From: Congeria kusceri
Taxonomy: Eukaryota; Mollusca; Bivalvia; Myida; Dreissenidae
NCBI GenBank assembly: GCA_027627225.1
Contig: CM051029.1
Span: 77,194,578 to 77,258,577, forward strand
DNA length: 64,000 nt
Direction: 5' to 3'
In this document: positions 11,500-22,947 of the stretch, in pieces
Position numbering within the stretch: the stretch's first letter is position 1
Layout: each line of letters opens with the position of its first letter
Notes under the pieces: model-generated
The model's database searches: none
Seen by the model: only the letters and a program-made list of their open reading frames with translations
Told to the model about the DNA's origin: nothing
Position numbers and translations under genes: made by a program

Positions 11500-11633
11500 G
11501 CTTAGATGGTTCATATTTTACCCTTTTGTAAACTGAACTTACTGGATTTAACATAGAAAAGTATAACTGAAATATCCACTTAAGTACAACTTAAGTTAAG
11601 ATTTGCCTTAGGAGCTTTGTGAATACCGGCCCT
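11500..11633. mobile_element. MITE right-end fragment
   Basis: Ends CTTAGGAGCTTTGTG and AATACCGGCCC, the right terminus of the same MITE family as 18780-19033. The matching left terminus is absent, so it is truncated. Confidence 0.6.
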
Positions 11634-12081
11634 GGCTATAATCAAATAGTGTAAATGTAAATACCATACTTACCAATATGCACCGCTAAAGTAAAATTGT
11701 GTTATTCATTTTCTTTCACATGAAATGCATTAATGTAGTGTTAATTATGGGACTGGCGTCGAGAAACGTAATGAAGATAATTGGATCGAAGAATATTAGC
11801 ACGCAAATAAATTGATATGGTTCGCCGACTTTTCGCTCAGAAATCTTGACTATGATTTTGAGTTGAAAATGACAAAGAAAAGAAAGATTAATATACATTC
11901 GAGACACAAACTCATTTTTTTTAAATTTCCAGAACGTTTTAGAATATCGACCCATCTAAATTAAATGTTAGAAATCGTTATGTCCTAAGTACCACTAGAG
12001 AAACAGCAATCGTATCAGGCCAAGAGAAGTAACTTTGACTTTGGAACACACGAGGTACTTGGTGATTTACTTCTCTAGTAC
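11634..12081. other. No recognisable feature
   Basis: AT-rich stretch. The 79-codon minus-strand frame at 11716-11955 has no recognisable motif. Confidence 0.5.
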
Positions 12082-12471
12082 AATACGAAGCCACTATTCA
12101 TAATAAACTGTTGAAGGGCTTGCCCAGTTTGGCAAAGCTCACAAAACGGTCCAATGGCCCTAATTCTTTGAACTTATCCGAAACAACTGTTTGTTGTAGT
12201 TTTATTGATGTAATAAATACACATGAAAGTTTATTTGTTTATATAAAAGTGTAGAATATGTTACAGTGGCAGTGATAAACTAGATTTAGACAATATTCCA
12301 CACAAACTTGAACACAATCCAATTTTGCTGTAATTTGTAAATTAAGAATGTTGTGAATTATTGATATCGGAATGTGTCGAATTATGTGCATGCCTGTTCT
12401 AATTGTAAGCTGTCATAGGCGTGCCTAGACATACGCTCGTGCATTCACTTCGAAAACATATCTTTAATTTA
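12082..12471. repeat. Old dispersed repeat, pair member of 49668-50010
   Basis: CATAATAAACTGTTGAAGG, GAACTTATCCGAAA, TTGTTACAGTG-like sequence, AAACTTGAACA and a final CGTGCA block recur in order near 49668-50010, at perhaps 70% similarity by eye. Class unknown. Confidence 0.55.
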
Positions 12472-12660
12472 AGCCTATTTATTTTAGTTCAATTGTATCG
12501 AAAGCCATACGCTTATTGAGGCATATTCGAGTCCTTTTCCTGTGAAGAACCAGTACTTGGTGTCTGAAGAGAAAGATCCTTCGCACGCTCCCCGAGTAGG
12601 GATCGAACTCACCATCTCCCGACCGCAAGGCAGACACCATACCCATAACAACACTGCGAA
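12472..12660 (-). mobile_element. tRNA-derived SINE, family 2, copy 1
   Basis: On the minus strand, TCGCAGTGTTGTTATGGG leads into an A box (TATGGTGTCTGCC) and a B box (GAGTTCGATCCC). The body contains GACACCAAGTACTGGTTC and ends ATTGAACTAAAATAAATA. It is shared with 24792, 32603 and 60418. The intact Pol III boxes but poor cloverleaf mark a SINE. Confidence 0.78.
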
Positions 12661-12919
12661 CAAAAGCCTCAAACATATAATTTGGAAAACTGATTTGTGC
12701 GTTTAACTGAGTCAACGCCCTTGGCGACTTGCATGTTTCAATGATCTGAGTTTTAAGCAAATAATTACATGCATATTTTGTTAAAGAAAACTCAAAATGA
12801 CTTAAGTTGCAATCGTTCAAGAACTGGAAAAATTGTATTTCTGTTATTGATTGCGTACGAGCAATAAGGCGAATATCAAACTATATGGAAATCTATGGGC
12901 AATTATTCTAAAACAACGA

Positions 12920-13258
12920 TTCTAACATGACGCTCGTTTTTCTATAGACAAAAAACAAAATTTCGTTGTTTAACTACCCAATAACAACGCAAACAGATGT
13001 TCCGATTCTGAGCGGAGCATAGTAAAAAAATAATAGTTCCGATTACAATTGCAAGAATATATATCAAATCATGTTATAATCGAAATATTTATCGCATTAT
13101 CGTTGTTTATCGGCAATTAAACATCTCGTTGTTGTTCTGATGCGTGGCTATATAACAACTCGGGCAAACGCCCTCGTGATTTAATTTCTACGCATCAGGA
13201 CTTCAAATCGTTGTTTATTGGCTGATAAACAATGCTAGATCGAAAATAATATTTTTAA
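12920..13258 (+). mobile_element. Two-module foldback element, copy 6
   Basis: Complete copy: TTCTAACATGACGCTCG, then TCATGTTATAATCG between modules, then module 2 arms with TTCTGATGCGTGG and ACGCATCAGGAC at the loop. Confidence 0.75.
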
Positions 13259-13448
13259 TTTATAAAAGGCGGAGTCGTTATATATTTACATTTAGCTCTT
13301 TAAGGCAAATTTATACGGCGGCATAGAGGGGACATCATCCCGGACATGAGAAATATTTTATTTATCACGTACGCAAGTGACTACTAACCAATGAAAAAAC
13401 GTGAACTATCTGCCATATTTTCACCATGGAGGTCGGGAAAAGGTAGTT

Positions 13449-13740
13449 TCCTGTAGACAAAGAACACAATTCATCGTTGTTAAAATACTAACAAACAGCC
13501 GAAAAAATAGTTCCGAAACTGTAAAAACTAGTTCGCATTGTAATTGCAGAAAGTATCGTAAGGTCATGTAAGAATCGAGTGTGTTTTGCATTTTCGTTGT
13601 TTATCGGTTAATAAACACTGATTTGTCGTTCTGATGCGGTATATTAAACGCCCCTGTGGTTTAATTCATACGCATCAGAACTCCAAATCGTTGTTTATTA
13701 GCCGATATAAATACTATAAATAGAATATTATTTTTCAAAT
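13449..13740 (+). mobile_element. Two-module foldback element, copy 7 (5' truncated)
   Basis: Begins at the CTGTAGACAAAGAACA part of module 1 and keeps the inter-module TCATGTAAGAATCGA and both module 2 arms. The terminal TTCTAACATG is missing. Confidence 0.7.
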
Positions 13741-13854
13741 AAATACTTAAATAATTGTTATAATAATAATGATATTAATAATAAATGAAAATCGCATTTA
13801 AGTTATGATCTTAAAAATACAATATTAAGGAACTTTATAAATACGGAACCATAA

Positions 13855-14040
13855 TGATGTCTTTTGTAAACATTATATTTTAATCCCGAGACTACCTGCA
13901 GCCAAAAATAGCTTTATTGTATGACACGCGATTTTCACGATTTCCTCGTGCGTTGTTGTTATCGATCGATCAGGCCACTTTCACTGACTGTACATGTACA
14001 CTATGCACGAGGATATCGTGAAGTTGCAGGACACTCTACT
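13855..14040. repeat. 105-bp hairpin repeat with conserved left flank, copy 2
   Basis: The arms TTCACGATTTCCTCGTGC (13934-13951) and GCACGAGGATATCGTGAA (14005-14022) pair at 17 of 18 positions. The loop carries ATCGATCGA and the palindrome GTACATGTAC. The left flank TGTCTTTTGTAAACAT matches those at 50915 and 58430. Confidence 0.75.
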
Positions 14041-14244
14041 GCAGTGAATGAACACTTGATGATTTTTTTTTCTATTACGACAACAACAACAATAATAATA
14101 GTTTCTAATCGCTTTCCATGTCATCATAACCCATCATCAAAAAACAACAATGTAATACTCATTCTTCAATGTGTCTTGCAAACGGAACGAACTACTTTTA
14201 ATACATTTATAATCCAATAATTGTACCGAGCATTTTATTCATTT

Positions 14245-16446
14245 TTAGCTCACCTGAGCACAACGTGCTAATGGTGAGCTTTTGTGATCACCTTATGTCC
14301 GTCGAGTTCGCCCGTCGTGCGTCGTGCGTCAACATTTCATTCAAACAACATCTCCTCCTAAACCGCTGGGCAGATTTTCACCAAACCTTGGGTGACCCTC
14401 TTTCAAAATTGTTTAAATCGTTTCGGTCCTCTGCATATCTAGGTCACCAGGGCTAAAAATAGATTTAAAAAGTAAAAACTTTTAAAATCTTCACTGAAAC
14501 TGCATGGCGGAGAGCTTTCAAATTTGGTATTTGGCATCTTCTAGTGGTCCTGTACAAAGATTGTTCAAATGATGTCCCTGGGGTCAAAGCTTGCCACGCC
14601 CTTGGTGTCACATGGTTTATATTGACTTATATAGCAAAATGACTTTAAAATATTCTCCTCTGAAACTGCTAGACCCAGAGGTTTCATATTTGGTATGTAA
14701 CATTGCATAGTGGTCCTCTACAAAGATTGTTCAGATGATGCCCCTGGGGTCCAAACTGGCCACGTCCCGGGGGTCACATGGTTTATATAGACTTAAATAG
14801 CTTAATGACTTTAAAAATCTTCTTCTCTGAAACTGCAAGGCCTAAAGGTTTGGTATGTAACATTGTATAGTTGTCCTCAACAAAGATTGTTCAAATGATG
14901 CCCCTGGGGTCAAAAATGACCACGCCTCGGGAGTCACAATGTTAAATAGCATAATTATTTAAAAGAATCTCCTCTGAAACCGCAAGGCCCAGTGGTTTCA
15001 TATTTGGTATGTGGCATTCTTTGGTGGTCCTCAACAAAGATTGTTCAAATGATGCCCCTGGGGTCGAAACTGGCCACGCCTCGGGGGTCACAATGTTTAT
15101 ATAGACTTAAATAACAAAATGACTTTAAAAATCTTCTCCTCTGAAACACTGAGGCCCTGTGGTTTTATATTTGGTATGTAACTTTGTATAGTGATCCTCT
15201 ACAAAGATTATTCAAATGATGACCCTGGTGTCAAAATTGGCCACCCCCAAGGGGGTCAATAGTTCATATAATCTTAAATAACAAAATGACTTCAAAAATC
15301 TTCTCCTCTGAAACTGCAAGGCCCAGTGGTTTAGTATTTGGTATGTTACATTGTATTGTGGTACTCTACAAAGATTGTTCAAATTATGCTCCTGGGACCA
15401 AAACTGGCCACGCCCGTGTGGTCACATGGTTTATATAGACTTAAATAGCAACATGACTTCAAAAATCTTCTCCTCTGAAAGCGCACTGTCCCAAGGTTTC
15501 ATATTTTGTATGTAACATTGTAAAGTGATCCTCTACAAAGTTTTTTTAATAAATTATGCCCCTGGGATCAAACCTTGTCACGCCCAGGGGGTCACATGGT
15601 TTCTTTAGACTTATATGGCAAGTGAACTGCAAGGCTCAATTAATATATACTTAAATAGCAAAATGACTAAAAATATTATTCTCAGAAACTGCAAGGCCCA
15701 GAGGTTTTCTATGTGGTATGTAACATTGTTTAGTGATCCTCTACAAGGATTGTTCAAATTATGTCCCTGGGGTCAAACCTTGCCACGCCCTTGGGGTCAC
15801 ATGGTTTCTATAGACTTATATATGGCAAGTGGACTTCTCTTCTGAAACTGCAAGGCCCAAAGGTTTTGTATTTGGTATGTACTATTGTAGATATATCCTC
15901 TACAAAGTGTTTCAAATTATGCCCCTTGGGTAGAAAGAGGCCACACCCTGGGGGTCACATGGTTTGTGTGGACTTAAATGACAAAATGACTTTAAAAAGT
16001 TACTTCTCTGAAACCTTAAGGCCCAGAGGTTTTGAAATTGGTATGTAACATCATATATTAGTCTTCTACAAAGATTGTTGACGTTATGCCACTTGGGTCA
16101 AACCTAGCCACGCCCCGGATTCACATGGTTTGTATAGACTTATATGGAAAGTGGAATTTACAAATCTTCTCTGAAATTGCAAGGCCCAGAGATTTCATAT
16201 TTTGTACGTAACATTGTATAGTGATCCTCTACAAGTATTGTTCAAATTATGCCCCTGGGTTTAGAAAGTGGCCATGCCCTTTTGGTCACATGGTTTATAT
16301 AGACTATTAAAATTTTCTCCTGAAACTGCAAGTCCCAATTCTTTATACTCATGTAAGTTGTTTAGTGCCATTTGGTCCTCTTGTTATTAGCCATTATAAT
16401 GCCTTAAATCAGGTGAGCGATCTAGGGCCACCGTGGCCCTCTTGTT
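14245..16446 (+). mobile_element. Helentron-like element family A, copy 1
   Basis: The 5' end AGCTCACCTGAGC folds with GGTGAGCT (14273-14280). It is followed by TCCGTCG-rich sequence and TTTTCACCAAACC, then about eleven tandem units of ~160 bp. Each unit contains GGTATGTAACATTGT, CTCTACAAAGATTGTTC, CCCCTGGGGTCA and TGGCCACGCC. Near the 3' end TCAGGTGAGC (16409-16418) is inverted relative to GCTCACCTGA at 14248. A perfect hairpin AGGGCCAC-C-GTGGCCCT (16424-16440) then precedes CTTGTTTT. Subterminal inverted repeats plus a 3' hairpin and tandem core fit a Helentron-associated non-autonomous element. No Rep/helicase is present. Confidence 0.7.
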
Positions 16447-16497
16447 TTATTTCATCAGCGTAATTTCTTTCAGTTTTTGACTGTTAACCATCGCTAT

Positions 16498-16815
16498 GGC
16501 GGATCCGTGGTCTAGTGGTAACACAATGGTTTCACAACCCAGCGGTCGCAGGTTCACCCAAACCTACTAAATCGTCGTTCGCATGAGACGTCAAACCGTG
16601 GTGCAATGTACTAGGTGCTTCACACCAGGCATTTTCTAAGACCCTGGGTCACCTCTGGAACGGGGTGTCTCCTGTATCCCACATTATCCTATCATAATCC
16701 AACTAACAAGTCTTCTGGGGGCGATGTCCATATGGGAGAGAATCCCGCTGCACTCGATAAAAATGTAGTACACACATTCTCACACATCGTTGTCGCTCTG
16801 AAAATAAATTTTCTG
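16498..16815 (+). mobile_element. tRNA-derived SINE, family 1, copy 2
   Basis: A box TGGTCTAGTGGTAACAC and B box GCAGGTTCACCC. The body shares GTGGTGCAATGTACTAGG, AGACCCTGGGTC and AACAAGTCTTCTGG with the 5357 copy, and extends further 3' (GGGAGAGAATCCCGCTG). This is the longer copy of the family. Confidence 0.75.
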
Positions 16816-17281
16816 GTGAAATGCATATTTTAGAAAAAGAAAGCACATTGATTTTACCGCTAAAAATTGTTCACGTCAAATCGAAATCTATCAAATATAA
16901 AAAAGAAAAATTATGAGAATCGTTTATTTATTTCTGTGAATATTCTGTACACCGTTGACATATTATTAAATATACGAGATACACTACCGTTCTACATAGC
17001 TAAATCGCATGTAAAGTCTGGAGCCAGTACATGTCTGCAAGATCTCCAGGACGCCCCCTGTGAAGGGATCGCACCCGGAACGATCCACTCGTGACACGAT
17101 ACGAGTAAGTCGTTACGTCAAAGTTGAATTGACAAAACGAATTACGAGGGTTTTCATATCGTGATATCTTGGAGCCATCTTGTTTTCCGACTGTATGTCG
17201 GCGTATACTATAATTACTCTCATCAATGTTACACAATCGTTGTGCATTTCAGTCTAAATAAAGTTTGGAAGATATTATATT
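16816..17281. other. No recognisable feature
   Basis: AT-rich sequence; nothing supported. Confidence 0.5.
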
Positions 17282-17577
17282 TTCTAATATGATACTTTTT
17301 CTATAGGCAAAGAACAAAATTACCGTTGTTAAACTATCCGAGAAACAACGCAAAAAGCAGTCCCGATTGTGATTAGAGCATAATAAATTATAGTTCTTTT
17401 ACAATTGCAAAAATATTTTTCAAATCATGTTAGAATCAAAATAATTTTCGCAGTATCTTTGTTTATCGGCCAATAAACAACTTTTTTGTCGTTGTGATGC
17501 GTGGCTATTAAACCAGAACTCCAAATCGTTGTCTATTGGCCGATAAACAACAATAAATCAAACATTATTTTTTAAAT
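17282..17577 (+). mobile_element. Two-module foldback element, copy 8 (loop deleted)
   Basis: TTCTAATATGATACTT at the left and AATCATGTTAGAATCA between modules. The module 2 loop is shortened so that GTGGCTATTAAAC joins directly to CAGAACTCC. The arms remain paired. Confidence 0.7.
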
Positions 17578-17699
17578 GTATATTCATTGTTGAATCTGTT
17601 TTTTTTTCTTGGGATGTTTTTCGTTATTTACAACGTTTGTAATCTTACAAGGTGAATCAATGTCTGCACATGGATGGACCCACTATCGGAACATATTTT

Positions 17700-17985
17700 T
17701 AACAAATCATAGTTTTCACACACCTATGAAGAATAGGATCTCATTTGTCACATTTTAAGTGTGAAGAATGTGATTGGTCTAAAAAGGGGCATGCGCGAAG
17801 ATCACAGAAGAATATAATGTATATCAAAAGCTGGATGCAATCACAAACTTCACGTAAATTGTGAAGTATAGGAATGGAATGGGTGAAGTATAAGATCTCA
17901 ACATTCACACATGTGAAGAATGAGATCCTAGTCTTCAAAGATGTGAAAAATATGATTTGTGAATAATTGGGTCCTGCAAACCACA
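17700..17985. repeat. Degenerate TGTGAAGAAT-motif repeat
   Basis: GTGAAGAAT, GTGAAGTAT and AGATC recur irregularly (for example near 17761, 17862, 17912 and 17941). It looks like an old, decayed tandem repeat. No coding content. Confidence 0.4.
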
Positions 17986-18049
17986 CATGTTGAATAAGAA
18001 ATCGTAATATGGAATGATTGATGTTGATTCCGTGTTCTGTATTATAATG

Positions 18050-18180
18050 TTATTAAATCGGTGATTTCACACAGGCACTACTATTTGTTCGAGGTCAACT
18101 GTATTGGCTCGTAGGGCTCATGCCAATACAGCTGACCGAGGACAAATGACAGTGCCTGTATGAAATCACTTATTTAATAA
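18050..18180. repeat. Foldback hairpin with 58-bp arms
   Basis: The arm at 18050-18107 (TTATTAAATCGGTGATTTCA through TGTATTGG) is repeated inverted at 18123-18180 (CCAATACAG through TTATTTAATAA) with a few mismatches and a 15-base loop. It is probably a foldback transposon. Confidence 0.82.
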
Positions 18181-18779
18181 GTATTTTATTAATCAATATA
18201 ACATTATTGACTAAATTCCTAACCTCTTTAAGATTATTATGAAGGATAATAAGAACTTCAATAATTTGAAAAACTTGACACTAAAAATTTTACAAATCCG
18301 ATTTTTTGTGTTTTGTTGTTTTTATTTCAAGATGGCGTCATTTTGTTTCTAAAAACTTTGATATTTCAAATGTCATATAGGAACAGTTCAACTGACCAAT
18401 CAAAAGCACTAAATCTCATACAGGCTCTGGTTTTAGCCAATCACGTTGCTTTGATCCCATACAGGAACAGTTGAATTGATACAGGAACAATTGATCGTTT
18501 TATTTACTAATGCTAACTGATATAAGACGTGCATTTTTAGTGATATTGTGCGTATTTAATTTATATTGTTACGTTGATTAATAAACACATTCAATACTTT
18601 AGGTAGTTACACGTGTTGCTGATTGGATTGTGTCATTTTGTATGGAAATTGTTGCGGAGTTGGGTTGTATACAAGGTATTGGTTGTATGGTTGTGCTGTG
18701 TTGTTTGTATTAGGTGGATATTTCAGTTTGTTTGTTGCGGAGTTGTGTCACCTGGTCGTGTCACGTGGTTGTTGACCTG

Positions 18780-19033
18780 GGCCGGTATTCACAAAGCTCC
18801 TAAGGGAAATCTTAACTTAGTTGTACTTAAGCGAAAATTTCAAACAAATTTCCTATGTAAAATCTAATGATTTCTACACAAAGAAGGCTGCAATATTAAA
18901 CATATAAGCAATATTTACAATTTTACAACATGTTAATGTTAAAAGACCGATACATGAAACAGCCAGGTACTTTAGGAATGTGATGAATTTAATTAACTTA
19001 AGTTTTCCCTACGGAGCTTTGTGAATACGGTCC
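18780..19033. mobile_element. MITE with terminal inverted repeats, TSD CTG
   Basis: Left GGCCGGTATTCACAAAGCTC and right GAGCTTTGTGAATACGGTCC are inverted repeats. CTG lies directly outside both ends (18777-18779, 19034-19036). Sub-terminal AACTTAG and CTTAAG motifs are shared with 11500-11633. Probably PIF/Harbinger-like; no transposase. Confidence 0.75.
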
Positions 19034-19384
19034 CTGGTTGGATTGGGCAGCGTAGTCTTATGTGTGTGTCTCGTGGTTGCGTGGCGTTGTTGCTTAGCAC
19101 GGTCGTTGTGCCTTCACGATTAAGCAGGGAACCGTGGACCGAGTCCTCCAAATTTTTGCTAGGTCCACTAACATTTCTATGTTATCTGGTTTCCCAATTA
19201 ATGCAAGAATACATGTCGAAACAAATGAATGCTTTTAATTATTTATATAACAGAATAAATATACAAGAGAATGAAAGAAAATATAGATCTTCAAACTATG
19301 GTCCACTAAATTGTAGTCCGGTCCTACAGCCCACTGATTTTAAAATATATTTGTGAAGACTGCTGCTCTTCTATATATCCGATC

Positions 19385-20705
19385 GTTGTGTCGCTTAGTT
19401 GTGTGCCGTCAATGTGCTGTTAGCTTTTGATCCGTCGTTGTTTTTCTTGTATATTTTTCCTTCGTTATGTTGCTTAGTGATCCGTCATTGTGTCCGTTGG
19501 TTGTATTCCGTCGTTGTGTCGCTTGGTTGTATTCCTCCATTGTGTCGCCTGGTTGTATTCTGTCGTTGTGTCGCTTGGTTGTATTCCGTCGTTTTTGGCG
19601 CCTGGCCGTGTTACGTCGTTGTGTCGCCTACCTGTGTACCGTTGTTTTGTCGCGTAGCTGTGTTCTAAATTGTGTCGCCTGGTTGTTTCCCGTTGTTGTG
19701 TCGCATGGTTGTGTTCCGTTGCTATGTCGCGTGGTTGTGTTCCGTCGTTGTTTTGACTGGTTATGTTTGCTTGTTGTGTCGCCTGGTTGTGTTTCGTCGT
19801 TCTGTCGCCTGGTTGTATTATGTCGTTAAGTAACTTGGTTTTATTCTGTGGATGTGTCGCTTCGTTGTATTACGCCGTTGTGTCGCCTGGTTATACCCGT
19901 CGTTGTGTCACTTGGTTGCATTCCACCGTTGTGTCGTTTGGTTGTGTTCCGTCGTTTTGTCGCTTGGTTGTATTCCATCGTTTTGTCGCTTGATTTTGTT
20001 AAGTCGTTGTGACGCCTGGTTGTATTATGTCGTTGTTTCGCTTGGTTGTATTCTGTCGTTGTATCGTCTGGTTGTGTTACTTACTGTGTCACCTGATTGT
20101 GTTACTTCGTTGTGTCGCCTGATTGTGTTACGTCGGTCGTTGTGTTGTGTCGTTTGGTTGTGTTCTTAATCGTGTCGCCTGCTTGTGATCCATCGTTGTG
20201 TCGCTTGTTTGTGTTCCGTTGTTATGTCGCGTGGTTGTGTTCTAAATTGTGTCGTCTGGTTGTGTTTCGTCGTTGTGTCGCCTGGCTGTGTTCCGTTTGT
20301 GTATCGCGTGATTGTGTTCCGTCGATGTGTCGTCTGGTTGTGTTTCTAAATTGTGTCGCCTGGTTGTGTTCAGTCGTTGTGTCGCTCGGCTGTGTTCCGT
20401 CGTTGTGTCGCCTGGTTGTGTTCTAAATTGTGTCGCCTGGTTGTGTTCCGTTGTTGTGTCGCCTGGTTGTTTTCCGTTTTTGTGTCGCCTGGCTGTGTTA
20501 CGCTGTTGTGTAGCCTGGTTGTGTTCCGTTGTTGTGTCGCCTGGTTGTGTTATGGTGTTGTGTCGCCTGGTTGTGTTACGATGTTGTGTAGCCCGGTTGT
20601 GTTATGGTGTTGTGTCGCCGGGTTGTGTAACGATGTTGTGTCGCCTGGTTGTGTTCCGTCGTTGAGTCGCCTGGTGGTGTTACGCTGTTGTGTCGCCTGG
20701 TTGGC
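19385..20705. repeat. 26-bp minisatellite array 1 (~51 copies)
   Basis: Unit GTTGTGTCGCCTGGTTGTG plus TTCCGTC. Because 26 is not a multiple of three and the unit has no stop in any frame, all frames stay open for long stretches (Cys/Val-rich peptides). These are not genes. The 3' flank (20706-20945) is homologous to the flank of the array at 60805. Confidence 0.93.
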
Positions 20706-20945
20706 TAAACTGTCACGGTGCGTATGTTTCCTGTTATTGGACATTGACGTTATTTTGATATCTACATTGACGCGACTTGCCCCGCTTCTGTTATATTATG
20801 TATGTGTGTTTGTTGATACGATTAAGCTATTTATTGTTGTTGAAATGCAAAGAGTTTTCGTTTGTGTTTAATTTTAAGTAACATGATATCGTTTAATGAC
20901 GAGACTATTAAAACAGTTTAATGCTTTGTTAACATTAAGGAAGAG
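20706..20945. repeat. 3' flank shared with minisatellite array 4
   Basis: GTGCGTATGTTTCCTGTTAT, ATTGACGCGACTTGCCCCGC and TTATTGTTGTTGAAAT recur downstream of the 60805-61560 array (61561-62010), where a SINE interrupts them. The array and flank therefore belong to one larger repeat unit. Confidence 0.7.
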
Positions 20946-21110
20946 TTGTAACAAGACTCGTGTATATAACCAACGTTTTTTCCATGTTTTACGTCGGAAA
21001 AAGATTGTGTGCTAAATTGTTATGTCAGCAGTTTATGGCGAAGAAAATGTTTCTGCACGAGTATGGAAGAACAAGCATTGTACTTCTACAATTAATATAC
21101 GAGGCGTATC

Positions 21111-21316
21111 GTGGGAAAAACGGGCTTAACGCATGTGCGCACAGGCTAATCAGGGACGACACTTTTCGCCTGCAAAAGATTTATGTTTTGAAGAGACATC
21201 CTTAAAACAGAAAATACCATAAGAGCGGAAAGTTCGTCCCGGATTAGCCTGTGCGGACTGCACAGGTTCATCCGGGACGACACTTGACGGACATGCATTA
21301 AGCCCGGTTTTCCCAC
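21111..21316. mobile_element. MITE, GTGGGAAAA termini
   Basis: Left GTGGGAAAAACGGGCTTAA and right TTAAGCCCGGTTTTCCCAC are near-perfect inverted termini. Inside, AGGCTAATC(A/C) and GGGACGACACTT blocks occur in both orientations (GCACAGGCTAATCAGGGAC and GTCCCGGATTAGCCTGTGC), giving nested hairpins. There is no coding capacity. Confidence 0.8.
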
Positions 21317-21724
21317 GCCACGCCACATATGTACATTTTATGATCTTTTGATCAACTGCATTGGGGCTGTTGTCTAACAATGTCCATATACGATACATAT
21401 AGGCAATACTGACGAAGCATAGGGTATTTCGCAGACGGAGAACTACAAAATACACGTTCACAGAGTCCATCCTTCCAGCCTCGTGCTTGACACGTACATC
21501 TGTCTACGTGATTGTCGTCTGCACCGTGTCACGTGTCCGTTTTCTGATAAGAAACATTCGTGTCTAGGATAAAATATGGGTTTATCGACATTACTTGTAA
21601 ACCGGACGTCTACCTGAAAATTAACGTGGAAATATTTCCGACATGGAAGGCTGATTGAAAAGGTGTTTGTTCATAGGGCGATCGTTTCACATTGTACAAG
21701 GGTCTCAAGGGTGAGCTATTGTGG

Positions 21725-22345
21725 TTTCGCACAGTCGTTGTATCACGTCGTTGCATCGCTAGGTTGTGTCACGCCGTCGCGTCGCTTTGCTTGGTTGTGT
21801 CACGTCGTTGCGTCGCTTGGTTGTGTCACATCGTTGCGTCGCTTGGTTGTCACGTCGTTGCGTCGCTTGGTTGTGTCATGTCGTTGCGTCGCTTGGTTGT
21901 GTCACGCCGTTGCATCGCTTAGTTGTGTCACGTCGTTGCGTCGCTCGGTTGTGTCACGTCGATGCGTCACTCCGTTACGCCATGTTGTCGCATCGCTTTA
22001 TTGTGTCACGTAGTTGAATTGTTTGGTTGTATCACTTGTTGAATCGTTTAGTTGTGTCACATCGTGTAGCTGTGCCACTTCGTTTATTTGCTTGATTGTG
22101 CCACTTCGTTGCATCGTTAAGTTGTGCAACTTCGTTGATTCGCTAGGTTGTGTACGTCGTTACATCGAATTGTTGTTTCATGTCATTGTATCGCTTGGTT
22201 GTGTCATGGTGTTGCATCGCTTGCTTATGTCATGTCGTTGCATCGTTTGGTTGTCACGTCGTTGCATCGTTTGGTTGTGTCTCGTAGTTGCATTGTTTGG
22301 TTGTGTCACGTCGTTGCATCGTTTGGTTGTCACGTCGTTAAATAC
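21725..22345. repeat. 26-bp minisatellite array 2 (~24 copies)
   Basis: Unit GTTGCGTCGCTTGGTTGTG plus TCACGTC, aligning base for base with array 1 apart from the variable last bases. Units decay toward the 3' end, which abuts a foldback element in its loop. Confidence 0.9.
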
Positions 22346-22361
22346 CGTGAATATCATCATC

Positions 22362-22592
22362 GTTGAGGGCGTAAGCCACGCATCAGAACGACAAATACGG
22401 TAGTTGTTTATCGACTGATAAACAAAGATAATGCAAAATTTATTTTTTCGAATCTTAACATGATCTGACACGTATTTTTGCAATTTTAATTAGAATTACA
22501 TTTTACTATGCTTCTCCCCGGACTGCGTTGTTTTTTATCAATGATAGTTTCGTTCTTTGTCCATATAAAATGAGCGAGTAGCATGTTAAAAT
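22362..22592 (-). mobile_element. Foldback element fragment (module 1 plus one module 2 arm)
   Basis: Minus-strand copy starting within the loop (GAGGGCGTAAGCCACGCATC) and running to GAGTAGCATGTTAAAAT at the module 1 end. The distal arm of module 2 is absent, replaced by minisatellite. Confidence 0.65.
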
Positions 22593-22883
22593 TGTTTGTT
22601 TGTAAGGAACTTTGCGCAAAACGTTATGAATGAATTTGCAGAAAGTTGTCTGAAACAGTTGGAAATTAGCAATGAACAAATGATTGGATTTTGTTTGTGA
22701 TCAGGGTTATGTCTAGATCAGGATACTTTTGGAAAAGATCCTTTATTTTTAGTAGGTGTTTACATTTCGCTGTATAACTCTTAATTATGCCATATTTCTG
22801 AAGGTTTTCTTTGCTTTTATGTATTCAATAACTGTGATATCAGAACGCTGACTCGTGGGCTTAGCCTAATATGCAATATTACA

Positions 22884-22947
22884 TGCAATAAGTAGCGTGC
22901 GGTATATTGGAATTTTGTTGTAATTTATACGCACGCTACTTATTGCA
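22884..22947. repeat. Perfect 18-bp inverted repeat
   Basis: TGCAATAAGTAGCGTGCG (22884-22901) and CGCACGCTACTTATTGCA (22930-22947) are exact reverse complements around a 28-base loop. Confidence 0.85.

Noticed and set aside
19399..20871. Overlapping plus-strand Cys/Val-rich frames up to 172 codons
   Set aside because: Translations of the stop-free 26-bp repeat in different frames. The hydrophobic look comes from GTT/TGT codons, not from a membrane protein.
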